Of a DNA stretch of 64,000 nt, positions 1 to 7,978 are shown piece by piece; position 1 is the first letter of the stretch; the number at the start of each line of letters is the position of its first letter. Made by a program: the position numbers and the translations under genes. The DNA is from Ramlibacter paludis (GTDB lineage Bacteria; Pseudomonadota; Gammaproteobacteria; Burkholderiales; Burkholderiaceae_C): positions 124,001 through 188,000 of the forward strand of contig NZ_JAKLTM010000004.1 of NCBI RefSeq assembly GCF_022012305.1, written 5' to 3'. The notes under the pieces are model-generated. The model was not told the DNA's origin. It ran no database searches and saw only the letters and a program-made list of their open reading frames with translations.

Positions 1-277
1 CGCAGCGGTTCTCGACGACGCGGATGCCGGTGTCGGTGCCGCGGTCCTTGGGCGCCACGCGGTCACGCACCAGGATCACCTGCCGCTCGCCCACGAAGGT
101 CAGCTTGAAGTCGCCGACGTTGGGCACTTCCACCTCGAGCCCCACGTAGCACCAGTGCGGGCCGTAGAAGATCTTGTCCAGCTCGCGGGCGTAGAGCTGG
201 GCGTCGGTGTAGGCCCAGAAGGGCACGCGGCTGGAGCCGGGCGTCGTCCAGCGTGACAGGGTTTCTGGCGCGTTCAT
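1..277 (-). CDS. Rieske-type aromatic ring-hydroxylating dioxygenase alpha subunit, N-terminal part (cut by window edge)
   Basis: Reading from the ATG at 277, 92 codons are visible before the window ends. The product begins MNAPETLSRW and contains VPFWAYTDAQLY and KIFYGPHWCYVGLE, the N-terminal signature of large subunits such as anthranilate or salicylate dioxygenase (family knowledge). The last visible residues, VVENRC, are where the first Cys-x-His pair of the Rieske [2Fe-2S] site should begin, so the catalytic domain lies outside the window. Such enzymes add dioxygen to an aromatic ring using electrons from a ferredoxin/reductase pair. The exact substrate cannot be told. It is divergent from the nucleoside hydrolase at 342, with 64 bases between the starts. 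Confidence 0.85.
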   Translation of the reverse strand, partial: MNAPETLSRWTTPGSSRVPFWAYTDAQLYARELDKIFYGPHWCYVGLEVEVPNVGDFKLTFVGERQVILVRDRVAPKDRGTDTGIRVVENRC

Positions 278-341
278 GCCGCCAGTATCGCGCGGCGCCG
301 CGCCGATGGCACACTGGCCTTCCCTATCCCGACGCGCACCC

Positions 342-1277
342 ATGACCTCTCTCTGGATCGACACCGACATGGGCTTCGACGACCTGGCCGCGGTGCTGGC
401 CGTGGCCGGCACGCCCGGCTGGTCCGTGGCCGGCCTGTCGCTGGTGGCCGGCAACGCGCCGCTGCCCGTCGTCATCGACAACGCCCTGCGGTCCGCCGCG
501 TACTTCGGCTGGCGCTTTCCCATCCATTCCGGCGCGGCCGGGCCGCTGGTGGGCGAACTGGCCACCGCGCAGTCCGTGCTGGGCGACGACGCGATGTGTT
601 CGGCGGGGCGCAGCTTGCCGCGCGAGCGTTCGACGCTCACATCGGAGGACGCGGTTTCTGCCCTCGCCGACTGGCTGCGGGCCGCTGCCGCACCTGCGAC
701 GGTGCTCGCGCTGGGGCCGCTGACCAACATCGCCTTGCTGCTGCGGCGCTATCCCGAACTGGCGCCACGCATCGGCGAGCTGATGTGGATGGGCGGCAGC
801 GCCGGTCCCGGCAACCACACGGCGGCGGCGGAGTTCAATGCCTTCGTCGATCCGGAGAGCATCAACGAAGTGCTGGCCGCGGGCCTGCCGCTCGCGATGG
901 TGGGGCTGGATACCTGCCGGCAGGTGCGCGTGGACAAGGCGGATGCGGATGCGCTGCGCGCGATCGGCACCGAGCGCGGACTGCTGCTGGGCGACCTGCT
1001 GGAAGGCTATGTGCGCATTGCCGGAGCGGACGCCCGCAGTTCGATGGCGCTGTACGACCCGACCGCCGCGGCTGCGCTGCTGGCGCCGGAAAGCGTGCGC
1101 TTCACGCCGGCGCATGTGGTGGCCGAGTGCCGCGGCGAGCACACGCGCGGGATGACGGTGGTGGAGTGGCGGGTGCCGCGCAAGGCCGCTGCGAATGCGC
1201 GGGTTGCGACGGTTGCGGATGCGAACGCGGTGCGGTCGGCGGTTTTGGGCGCACTGTCCGTCACGGCGCGCAGCTGA
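342..1277 (+). CDS. Inosine-uridine preferring nucleoside hydrolase
   Basis: A 311-residue cytoplasmic enzyme that hydrolyses the N-glycosidic bond of ribonucleosides for base salvage. The calcium-binding signature DTDMGFDD is at residues 7-14, matching the family DxDxxxDD. Downstream are WMGGSAGPGNHTAAAEFNAF and VDPESI, the usual second ligand region, and ALYDPTAAA, which holds the C-terminal aspartate. The frame is open upstream to 276, but the ATG at 342 puts the first strand and the DTD motif at the expected distance from the N-terminus. The length is normal for the family. Substrate preference is not predictable. A glutathione S-transferase gene follows 40 bases downstream on the same strand. 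Confidence 0.93.
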   Translation: MTSLWIDTDMGFDDLAAVLAVAGTPGWSVAGLSLVAGNAPLPVVIDNALRSAAYFGWRFPIHSGAAGPLVGELATAQSVLGDDAMCSAGRSLPRERSTLTSEDAVSALADWLRAAAAPATVLALGPLTNIALLLRRYPELAPRIGELMWMGGSAGPGNHTAAAEFNAFVDPESINEVLAAGLPLAMVGLDTCRQVRVDKADADALRAIGTERGLLLGDLLEGYVRIAGADARSSMALYDPTAAAALLAPESVRFTPAHVVAECRGEHTRGMTVVEWRVPRKAAANARVATVADANAVRSAVLGALSVTARS

Positions 1278-1317
1278 CGCCGCTCCATAATCCGCCTCCG
1301 AACCCCCAGGAGGCGCG

Positions 1318-1962
1318 ATGCTGAAGCTCTACGGATTCTCGAAGGTCAACCAGGGCGCGCACGGCAAGACGCGCGACCTGCGCGTGCTGTGGGCACTGGA
1401 AGAGATGCAGCTGCCCTTCGAGATCGTGGGGCTCGACCATCCGGCGAAGGATCTGAACTCGGACGCCTACCGCCGCCTCAGCCCGTTCGAACAGATCCCC
1501 GCGATCGACGACGACGGCGTGGTGCTGACGGAGTCGGGGGCCATCCTGGTCTACCTCGCACGGAAGACTGGCAAGCTGATGCCGAAGGACCTGACCGGCG
1601 AAGCCCAGGTGACGCGCTGGTGCTTCGCCGCCTTGAACTCGCTCGAACTGCCGCTCATGAGCCTGAACATGATCGACTGGGTAGAGCAGGACGGTGGCTG
1701 CGCCAAGTACCGTGCTTTCGTGCGGCATTGGGCCGAGATGCGGCTGCCGCAGCTCGATCGCTGGCTGCAAGGGCGCGAATGGGTGGCCACGGAGAGCTTC
1801 ACCGTCGCCGACATCCTGATGGCGCACGTGCTCTCGGGGATCCAGGACGACGCCCTGCTCGCGCCGCATGCGCAGGTCAAGGCGTATCGGGACAAGTGCT
1901 TTGCGCGGCCGGCGTGGAAGCGCGTGATGGCCGATTACCAGGCGCGGGTCGAGGCGGCTTGA
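1318..1962 (+). CDS. Glutathione S-transferase family protein
   Basis: A 214-residue protein with the two-domain GST layout: an N-terminal thioredoxin-like domain (MLKLYGFSK, then the cis-proline stretch FEQIPAIDDDG and the glutathione-binding TESGAILVYLA), followed by a helical domain containing SFTVADILMAHVL, the conserved N-capping box. A purine-rich AGGAGG lies seven bases before the ATG. It is convergent with two further GST genes on the other strand. The class and substrate are unclear; conjugation or reduction of electrophiles is the family role. Confidence 0.92.
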   Translation: MLKLYGFSKVNQGAHGKTRDLRVLWALEEMQLPFEIVGLDHPAKDLNSDAYRRLSPFEQIPAIDDDGVVLTESGAILVYLARKTGKLMPKDLTGEAQVTRWCFAALNSLELPLMSLNMIDWVEQDGGCAKYRAFVRHWAEMRLPQLDRWLQGREWVATESFTVADILMAHVLSGIQDDALLAPHAQVKAYRDKCFARPAWKRVMADYQARVEAA

Positions 1963-1979
1963 GCATGGCGTAGCGCTGG

Positions 1980-2645
1980 CTACTGCATCCGGCGCGATAA
2001 CTCGCTCCCGCGCTCGCGCAGGAACACCCGCAGGCGCACGTCGTAGTCCGCCACTGCCGCCGCGCGCACCGACGGGCGCTGCGCGAGCGCTGCCCGCCAG
2101 GCCCGCACGCGCGGCGTGCGCGTGAACACGCTCGCCTCGCCCAGCGCCTCGAAGGTGTCGAAGTAGCGGAACACCGGCGCGAACACCGCGTCGACGATGC
2201 AGACGCCCGCGCCGGCGAAGAACGGGCCCTCCGGGTGGAGCGCCTGTTCCAGCTGCGCGAACCGCGCCTCCAGAAGCTCGCGTTGCGCCTGCAGGGCCGG
2301 GGCATCCGGCGCCGTGTAGTAGGCCCAGATGGTGTTGAGCACCGAGGAGCCGAACTCCATCCATCCGCGGTGGCGGGCGCGCAGCAGCGCATCGTCCGGA
2401 TGCAGCCGCGGCGCGAGAGTTTCGTCGAGGTACTCGCAGATGACCGCCGATTCGAACACCGGTTCGCCACCGGCCAGCAGCACCGGCGTCTTGCCCAGGG
2501 GCGAGATGGCGTTGAACCAGTCGGGCTTCGCGGCCAGGTCGACCCAGCGGCGCTCGAAGGGGACGCCCTTTTCGTGCAGCACGATGGCGGCGCGCTGCAC
2601 GTAGGGGCAGAGCGCGTGGCTGACCAGGGTGAGGTCCATGGCCAC
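1980..2645 (-). CDS. Glutathione S-transferase, omega/zeta-like with CPYV motif
   Basis: A 221-residue GST. Residues LCPYVQRA near position 12-19 give a cysteine at the active-site position, as in omega-type and dehydroascorbate-reductase-like GSTs, so glutathione-dependent reductase or lyase activity is more likely than classical conjugation (inference). SPLGKTPVLL and FESAVICEYLDE are the usual glutathione-site motifs. A GTG at 2645 has AAGG six bases upstream, while an ATG two codons later is too far from that site, so GTG is preferred. It begins one base after the stop of the GST upstream at 2647, implying translational coupling. Confidence 0.9.
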   Translation of the reverse strand: MAMDLTLVSHALCPYVQRAAIVLHEKGVPFERRWVDLAAKPDWFNAISPLGKTPVLLAGGEPVFESAVICEYLDETLAPRLHPDDALLRARHRGWMEFGSSVLNTIWAYYTAPDAPALQAQRELLEARFAQLEQALHPEGPFFAGAGVCIVDAVFAPVFRYFDTFEALGEASVFTRTPRVRAWRAALAQRPSVRAAAVADYDVRLRVFLRERGSELSRRMQ

Positions 2646-2646
2646 G

Positions 2647-3261
2647 TCAAGCCTTCAGCAGGCCTTCGGCACGCAGCGCCGCCTGCACTTGGGGCCGGGC
2701 ACGCACGCGCTCCATCCACCCCGTGAGGTTCGGGAACGCCGCCAGGCTCATGCCCACCATGGGCGCCCAGCTCAGGATGGTGAAGGCATAGGCGTCCGCC
2801 ACGGTGAAGCCGTCGCCGGCCAGCCACTCGCGGCCGGCCAGCTGCGCCTCCACGTCCGCGAACCGCGCGGCCAGCTTCTCCTTGACGGCCTTGCGGGTGG
2901 AGTCGGCCGTCTCCTTGTGGAACAGCCACGGGCTGAACGACTTGTGCAGTTCGCTCGAGACGAAGGTGAGCCACTGCTGCACCAGGAAGCGGTCGCGGCT
3001 GCCCGCGGGCGGGAGCAGGCCGGACGCGGGCGCCAGGTCGGCGACGTACTGCAGCAGCGCGGCAACTTCGGTATGGCGGCTGTCGTCGTCCAACTCCAGC
3101 ACCGGCACGTAGCCGCGCGGGTTGATGGCGCGAAAGTCCGCGCCGTGTTCGGTGCGCGCGGCGACGGTGTCGACCTTCACGTAGTCGGCGGCGATGCCGG
3201 CTTCGCGCAGCGCGATGTGCACGGCCAACGAGCAGTAGGCGGGGGAGTAATAGAGCTTCAT
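2647..3261 (-). CDS. Beta-class glutathione S-transferase
   Basis: A 204-residue protein starting MKLYYSPAYCSLAVHIALRE. Cysteine 10 within the opening MKLYYxPxxCS motif is diagnostic of bacterial beta-class GSTs, where it forms a mixed disulphide with glutathione. NPRGYVPVLELDD supplies the cis-proline loop and FTVADAYAFTILSWA the helical-domain N-capping box. It is the first gene of a two-GST operon and is divergent from the LysR gene at 3340, whose product is the obvious candidate regulator. Confidence 0.93.
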   Translation of the reverse strand: MKLYYSPAYCSLAVHIALREAGIAADYVKVDTVAARTEHGADFRAINPRGYVPVLELDDDSRHTEVAALLQYVADLAPASGLLPPAGSRDRFLVQQWLTFVSSELHKSFSPWLFHKETADSTRKAVKEKLAARFADVEAQLAGREWLAGDGFTVADAYAFTILSWAPMVGMSLAAFPNLTGWMERVRARPQVQAALRAEGLLKA

Positions 3262-3310
3262 GGGACCTCTCGTGAAATGGGGATGAACAGAAGGGAAGCG
3301 AACTGTAGGA

Positions 3311-3324
3311 TTGCGAGGACGCAA
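3311..3324. promoter_or_regulatory. Candidate LysR-type operator between GST operon and LysR gene
   Basis: The sequence TTGCGAGGACGCAA is a perfect 5-base inverted repeat with a 4-base spacer and contains the T-N11-A core typical of LysR-type sites. It lies in the 78-base divergent gap, 16 bases before the regulator's start codon, which would suit autoregulation and control of the GST pair. Function is inferred only. Confidence 0.4.
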
Positions 3325-3339
3325 CGAAAATAGGCGCCA

Positions 3340-4224
3340 ATGAAAACGTCCATTGCACGGCCGCAATACGACCTGACCGCCGCCGACCTGGCCGTGGTGC
3401 TGGCCCTGGTGCGGGGCCGCACCTTGTCCGAGGCGGCGCAGCGCAGCGGCAGCGACCCGTCGACGGTGTTCCGCGCGCTCCAGCGTCTGGAGAAGTCGCT
3501 CGGCCAGCGCCTCTTCGAGCGCACCCGCCAGGGCTACCTGCCGACCGAAGCCGCCGGCGAGGTGGCGCGTCATGCCGAACGCATCGAGGCCGAACTGGAG
3601 GCGGCGCGCGCCGCCGCCACGGGAACCACCGCGCAGGCGAGCGGCCGCGTGCGGCTGACTACGACCGACTCGGTGCTGCGCGGGCTGGTGCTGCCGGCCC
3701 TGCCTGCGCTGGCGCGCGCGCATCCGCTGTTGCAGCTGGAGCTGCACGCGGGCAACCAGCTGATGAGCCTTTCGCGCCGCGACGCCGACCTGGCGCTGCG
3801 TGCCACGCCGCGCCCGCCGAACCACCTGGTGGGGCGCGAGCTGGGCCGGATTCGTTTCGCGGTGATGGGACTGCGGGGCCAGCGCGCCAAGCCTCTCGAT
3901 GCGCTGGACTGGATCGCGCCCGACGAAGCCATGCCCGATCACCCGTCGGTACGCTGGCGCCGCAAGCACTTGCCGAAGCTCGCGCCGCGCCATTTGGTGG
4001 ACGGCATCGGCGGCGTGGTCGACGCGATCCACGCCGGACTCGGCGTGGGCGTGCTGCCGCTGTTCATGCTGCAGGCGGAACCGCGGCTGAAAGCGTTGTC
4101 AGCGCCGCTAGAAGATTGCGAATCGACGCTGTGGCTGCTGGCGCATCCGGAGTCGCGGCATTTGCGGCGCATCGCCACGGTCTACCAGCACTTGGCGGAT
4201 GGGATTCGGCTGCCTGCGGGATGA
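3340..4224 (+). CDS. LysR family transcriptional regulator
   Basis: A 294-residue protein. Residues about 10-70 form the winged helix-turn-helix (LSEAAQRSGSDPSTVFRALQ then LEKSLGQRLFERTRQGY), and the remainder is the periplasmic-binding-like effector domain (GRVRLTTTDSVLRGLVLPAL onwards). It is divergent from the GST operon, which is the typical target arrangement for this family. The effector cannot be deduced. The HTH is slightly unusual in having DPSTVFRALQRLE where most members have a serine-rich turn with QPALSRQI. Confidence 0.9.
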   Translation: MKTSIARPQYDLTAADLAVVLALVRGRTLSEAAQRSGSDPSTVFRALQRLEKSLGQRLFERTRQGYLPTEAAGEVARHAERIEAELEAARAAATGTTAQASGRVRLTTTDSVLRGLVLPALPALARAHPLLQLELHAGNQLMSLSRRDADLALRATPRPPNHLVGRELGRIRFAVMGLRGQRAKPLDALDWIAPDEAMPDHPSVRWRRKHLPKLAPRHLVDGIGGVVDAIHAGLGVGVLPLFMLQAEPRLKALSAPLEDCESTLWLLAHPESRHLRRIATVYQHLADGIRLPAG

Positions 4225-4481
4225 GGCCTGGCATGCGCGTCGGGTCCGCGCGGGCCGACTGACCTTTGCCTCGGATCAGGCCACCCCGCCGCCTTTTCGC
4301 ACCCCAACCCTCCAGGCCTTGCAGCGTCGGTAAATGACCGCTTCAGACCGATCTCGGTCACTCATCATCGAGCTTGAGCGGCAGTTCCCGGGCACAAGCG
4401 GCCCTGGCGGCTGTCCCGATTGAGGATGCGCCTCCACAAGGCCTTCACCTAAGATCCTTCGCAAGAAGATGGAGGAGGTTC

Positions 4482-5120
4482 ATGACAGGATCGAATCAGG
4501 CATTCTTTGCGCGATTGAGGGTGGAAGATCCTCGCCGCATTCGAGAGTTTCGGCAAAGACTTGTTTCACTGAAGTGGGACCCGGCGAACGCGCTCGCCTC
4601 ACTGAAGGAATTGTTTGACGCTGTTGATCAGTTGGCAGACGCCGAGGTTCACTACTACTACCGGAGGCGGGGTACGCGTGCATGGATCTCAGGATTTGCG
4701 CGTGTCGCTGCATGGCTGCTGGGGTCCATTGGCCTCTTGCTTCCGCTCCTGGCAGGAACGGCGGCGCCTCAGTTCAAGGAGCTCGGTCAATACGGGTACG
4801 TGTTTCTGGCAGGGGCGGCTAGCTGTTTAGCCGCGAATGCGCTCTTCGGAGGTACGTCTGGACATGTGCGATTTGTCTCTACGCAACTGGAATTGGAGCG
4901 ACTGGTCACAAAGGCGCGGATAGACTGGTGCGCGTTTCTGGCCGAGGCGGAGATAGGGGCAGTCGACACCAAGACCGGATTCGCGCAAGTTCAGTTGTAT
5001 GCCACTGCGCTCCACACCGCGACGATTGCTGAAACTGGTCGCTGGAGCGAGAGCTCCCTGGCAGAACTTGCGAAGTACGAAAGTTCGGTGCAGGCCGGAC
5101 GCAGTTCCAAGTCCGCCTGA
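4482..5120 (+). CDS. SLATT-like two-transmembrane protein (orphan putative effector)
   Basis: A 212-residue protein. I chose the ATG at 4482 because GGAGGAGG lies just upstream; the open frame itself starts earlier. The N-terminal 60 residues are helical and charged, then comes YYYRRRGTRAW followed by a hydrophobic segment at about 69-93 (WLLGSIGLLLPLLAG) and a second at about 103-124. A basic/aromatic stretch leading into a 2TM hairpin, with a cytoplasmic helical tail, resembles the SLATT/DUF4231 families, which are predicted pore-forming effectors paired with nucleotide-signalling enzymes. No such enzyme or other defence gene is beside it. Codon use is visibly less GC-rich than in the flanking operons. 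Family assignment is tentative. Confidence 0.55.
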   Translation: MTGSNQAFFARLRVEDPRRIREFRQRLVSLKWDPANALASLKELFDAVDQLADAEVHYYYRRRGTRAWISGFARVAAWLLGSIGLLLPLLAGTAAPQFKELGQYGYVFLAGAASCLAANALFGGTSGHVRFVSTQLELERLVTKARIDWCAFLAEAEIGAVDTKTGFAQVQLYATALHTATIAETGRWSESSLAELAKYESSVQAGRSSKSA

Positions 5121-5289
5121 GTTGTTTGTCTCATCACCACTGCCATTTCTCGAATTGCTTACGCGGGCTCCGATTCCGGTTTGTCGCGCTCGGGCAACGT
5201 ACCTCTGATTGGCCGATGAAACGATCGAACGCTCGTGCTACACATCGATATCGGACACGAGCCGCAGTGGCTGGTCTTGGAACTACGAC

Positions 5290-5910
5290 ATGCCACGTTC
5301 TTTTCTATCTTTTCTTTTTTGCGTGTGTGCGTTGGCTTGGAGTCACGCCAGGGCGGATTCGATTGCTTCCGCAATCTACAAGGTGGTACCGCAATCGCGC
5401 GACACCTTCATCCTTGGCAACGGTGAACAATTCACCCCCTTCCTGGCTTTCGACTTGACGCACGAACCCGTCACTTTGCAGTGCGAGAGCACGCGTCAGT
5501 ACAACATTTACGCCTACAGCACCGAACAAGGGGCGATCGGAGTCGCCATTTGCACCAAGGGCGCTCCACGTCTGCGCCGCTTGATCGAGGAAGCACGCTC
5601 GCACAACAAGGCCCATCCGCAACCAAGTGGAAGACAGGCAACCAGCTTCGAGGACGTGCGGTTCGAGATCGAAACCGAGCGCACCGACGCGAATTCCACC
5701 TATTACTACATTCCGGCGTTCCTGGCAGGGCACGGCTTGGTGCCGGTGCCCACGGGCATTCTCGTTCGCCCAACGGGAGCCGTGATCGTGCAGCTATCCT
5801 CCCACCCACTTTGCACCGGTTCAGCCCGCCCACCTCACGTGCTGTGCGCGGACAAGAAGCGCAGGCTACAGGAAATCGCGATGAATGTGGTTGAGAGCGG
5901 CCTTCGGTGA
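5290..5910 (+). CDS. Secreted protein of unknown function
   Basis: A 206-residue protein with a clear signal peptide (MPRSFLSFLFCVCALAWSHA then RADS). The mature part contains four cysteines, in CESTRQ, ICTKG, LCTGS and LCADKK, spaced as if for two disulphides, consistent with a periplasmic or extracellular location. I recognise no domain. It overlaps the following lipoprotein gene by four bases (GTGA), so the two are probably co-translated. Codon use is AT-richer than in the window average. Confidence 0.7.
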   Translation: MPRSFLSFLFCVCALAWSHARADSIASAIYKVVPQSRDTFILGNGEQFTPFLAFDLTHEPVTLQCESTRQYNIYAYSTEQGAIGVAICTKGAPRLRRLIEEARSHNKAHPQPSGRQATSFEDVRFEIETERTDANSTYYYIPAFLAGHGLVPVPTGILVRPTGAVIVQLSSHPLCTGSARPPHVLCADKKRRLQEIAMNVVESGLR

Positions 5911-6260
5911 AATCAAGCCGAGAGAAGATCGCCCGGGCAGCGCGCGGCACACTGGCCGTCGTTCTCGTGACAATTTGGCTCGAAGGCTGCGAGCGGCTGC
6001 AATCTACCGAGGCGCGAAAATTTGAGCGTACCTCCAGCGCGCCGGCGCTAAAGCGGCCAGTGAAGCGGATCGCTCTCGAAAAGTTGGTATTGGGCAAGAA
6101 CCAGCAGGAGGTGGTTCAACTGATTGGGCGTCCCGATCGGACTTCAGAAAACCAATGGTTCTACTACGAGATGTCTATCGATGATGTGACTCGGAAGCCT
6201 TACGTGGTGACCCTGGTGGTTTTCAACAACGGCAAGGTAAGTCGGATCCTCTTTTCCTAG
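5907..6260 (+). CDS. BamE/SmpA-like lipoprotein
   Basis: A 117-residue protein starting at GTG, overlapping the previous stop by four bases. The N-terminal segment RGTLAVVLVTIWLEGC ends in a lipobox-like cysteine. The C-terminal half contains LEKLVLGKNQQEVVQLIGRP, then WFYYEMS and VVFNNGKVSRI, which follow the BamE/OmlA pattern of a G-x-x-xxEVxxxxGxP turn followed by an antiparallel sheet. True BamE is part of the outer-membrane protein assembly complex, but this copy sits among unknown secreted genes, so it is better regarded as a BamE-fold paralogue. Confidence 0.6.
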   Translation: MKSSREKIARAARGTLAVVLVTIWLEGCERLQSTEARKFERTSSAPALKRPVKRIALEKLVLGKNQQEVVQLIGRPDRTSENQWFYYEMSIDDVTRKPYVVTLVVFNNGKVSRILFS

Positions 6261-6316
6261 CCGCCATAAGCACACGAAAATGCCCTCGAACAATGAGAAG
6301 GCAAGTGAGGTACAGC

Positions 6317-6421
6317 ATGGCCGTTGAAGATGCGGGTGAAGATTTCGAGCAATCCAAACTCCACAGCGACAAGGCTCGATTTGTGCGGCCTGCCAAACCG
6401 CTCGAAGGGCCCCGATGTTGA
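6317..6421 (+). CDS. Possible 34-residue leader peptide or small protein
   Basis: An ATG at 6317 preceded by GAGG six to nine bases upstream opens a 34-codon frame (MAVEDAGEDF...), rich in charged residues. Its stop at 6419-6421 overlaps the ATG at 6415 of the downstream membrane-protein frame, which is the geometry of translational coupling. There is no homology I recognise and the call rests only on the ribosome site and the overlap. Confidence 0.25.
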   Translation: MAVEDAGEDFEQSKLHSDKARFVRPAKPLEGPRC

Positions 6422-7011
6422 TGCACGGCTTGATGTACGTTTCCATCGAAGCATCCGATCGCCTGAGGTGGAAAGACATGCTGCGCGTGATGCGCTACTA
6501 CTGGGTAGGAGTGGCTGTCCTCGTCCTGGCCGTCCCCGACGGCGGCTCGTCGCTGCGCGGCGCGGTCACATGTGTGGTGCGCCATCTGCCAACAGTAAAT
6601 CGCGCCGCAGCAGCCTCATTCGACCCCGGGTTCATCGAAGTGTTTGTGGTTGCTTGCCTCATCTGGAGCTGTGTGCTCATGGCTTCAAGTATCGTCGCAG
6701 TTCGAGGCGGCAGCCATATGCGGTTTGATTCGATCGGCGCCAAGGCAGTCATGGTCGCACTCACAATGCTGATGTGGGTTGTGACATGGCTAACTTTGCG
6801 CTTCGGGCCTACGGAAATCTCATTGTCGGGAGGGCGGGCTGGAGCGTTCTTATATTTCGGCACGACTTCACGATTTGGCGCAGCTTCAATCCTCGCCGGC
6901 TTGTGGGGCTTCGCACAACTCTTCTTCTTCTTTGCGATGCGTCTGGTCATCGCTTCACCTTCGTCACTGCAGTCCAGCCCAGGACCGCGGACTTCGTGTC
7001 AGGAAGATTAA
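6415..7011 (+). CDS. Hypothetical membrane protein
   Basis: A frame of up to 198 residues with about four hydrophobic segments: YYWVGVAVLVLAV, FIEVFVVACLIWSCVLMASS, VMVALTMLMWVVTWLTL and AASILAGLWGFAQLFFFFAM. Possible starts are the ATG codons at 6415, 6421, 6433 and 6478; the last would leave the first hydrophobic segment almost at the N-terminus. The C-terminal tail is serine/proline-rich. I recognise no family. It belongs to the AT-richer block of envelope genes. Confidence 0.5.
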   Translation: MLMHGLMYVSIEASDRLRWKDMLRVMRYYWVGVAVLVLAVPDGGSSLRGAVTCVVRHLPTVNRAAAASFDPGFIEVFVVACLIWSCVLMASSIVAVRGGSHMRFDSIGAKAVMVALTMLMWVVTWLTLRFGPTEISLSGGRAGAFLYFGTTSRFGAASILAGLWGFAQLFFFFAMRLVIASPSSLQSSPGPRTSCQED

Positions 7012-7075
7012 TGCCGCTGTTCAGTCTCTGGCGATTACTTCCTCGTTTCGATCTCAGAGCTTAGGGAGCCAATCC

Positions 7076-7675
7076 ATGCTGAATGATGCAAGGGGGCCGG
7101 AGCGCACCTGCAAGTTGGATCTCCTGCAGGTACCCGCGTTCCTTAAATGCGCAAGGCGGGCGCTCATAGGCGTCAGCGCAGCCGCCTTTGCACTGGTTTC
7201 GCCAGCTGTTTCCGATGTCGTCGCTTGCGACTTGTTTGACGAAGCCACGCTTTCGGCGCTGGCCGGTGGGGAGCTAAAAGCCAACGGCAGCCGCGCGAGA
7301 CAGCCGTATAACGGGGCGACAATCAGCAGTTGCCAATTTTCGGCGCCAAGGAAGTTGGTGCGAGTCACGCTGATGGAATACCCGTCGGCGGCAGAAGCAC
7401 GCAAGGAGTACGAAGTCAGCCGCCGGGACGCCGCACTGGTAAAGCGCGTGGACAACGTGGCGTTTCGTTTTTTAGTCCAGGACGAGCCGGGGATGGGGGA
7501 CAGGGCCTACGCGTACCGCTTGGAGAGCGAGCAGTCGGGCGTTTTCGTACTGAAGGGAAACCGGCTCTTCGACCTCAATTTCCACTTCTCCGACGCCGCC
7601 GCTGGCCAGCAAGCCTTTCCGCTTCTGCTGGAACGCGCACGGCCCGCAGTTCGGGCTGCGGTCCGCCGAATCTGA
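7076..7675 (+). CDS. Secreted protein of unknown function
   Basis: A 199-residue protein starting at the ATG at 7076, with an unusually long N-region and a hydrophobic core ALIGVSAAAFALVSPAVS that looks like a signal peptide or an N-terminal anchor. The mature sequence begins CDLFDEATLSALAGGEL and continues with SSCQFSAP, a pattern reminiscent of DUF3558-type secreted proteins: a cysteine pair around an N-terminal helix, then LVRVTLMEYPSAAEARKEYE. The resemblance is weak. Directly after its stop the same frame stays open for 80 more codons (see the next entry). Confidence 0.6.
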   Translation: MLNDARGPERTCKLDLLQVPAFLKCARRALIGVSAAAFALVSPAVSDVVACDLFDEATLSALAGGELKANGSRARQPYNGATISSCQFSAPRKLVRVTLMEYPSAAEARKEYEVSRRDAALVKRVDNVAFRFLVQDEPGMGDRAYAYRLESEQSGVFVLKGNRLFDLNFHFSDAAAGQQAFPLLLERARPAVRAAVRRI

Positions 7676-7918
7676 GCGAGGGCGGATGGCCTAGAACCAC
7701 ACAGCCGCAAGAAAGAGAATGAGCCTTGGCGATTCGTCGAGGTGAATACCAAGAACGTCATAGTCAGCTACAACGAAGCATGGGCCACCGGGGGCTGGCT
7801 GACACGGACCGTTGGGTTCTCAGAATCAAGCGTCCCGCTCCTGTTCCGCGGTTATTGTGCCCCCATAAGCGGCCTGCGACAGCGCAAGCCTTCGCACGGA
7901 TCGGCATCGACTACTTAG
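7676..7918 (+). pseudogene. Open frame continuing after the stop at 7675, possible decayed gene fragment
   Basis: Immediately after the TGA at 7673-7675 the same reading frame runs 80 codons to TAG at 7916-7918 with no ATG. The translated piece has protein-like composition (EPWRFVEVNTKNVIVSYNE, GGWLTRTVGFSESSVPLLF). It could be the remnant of a separate gene, a 3' extension of the upstream gene separated by a nonsense mutation, or chance. Nothing else is visible between 7676 and 7978. Confidence 0.25.
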
Positions 7919-7978
7919 AGCGTCCAAGTACCCCGAAATAGACCGGCAGTGATCGAGATCATTTTGAGCCGCACCCCT

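Noticed and set aside
4225..4481. Possible mobile-element remnant with AATGACCGCTTCAGACC
   Set aside because: It resembles a degenerate intergenic element in Burkholderiales, but it is too short and too diverged to define ends.
7726..7941. 71-codon plus-strand frame after the secreted-protein gene
   Set aside because: It lacks a ribosome site and has Arg/Pro-rich composition unlike its neighbours; the other phase (7676-7918) is more protein-like.
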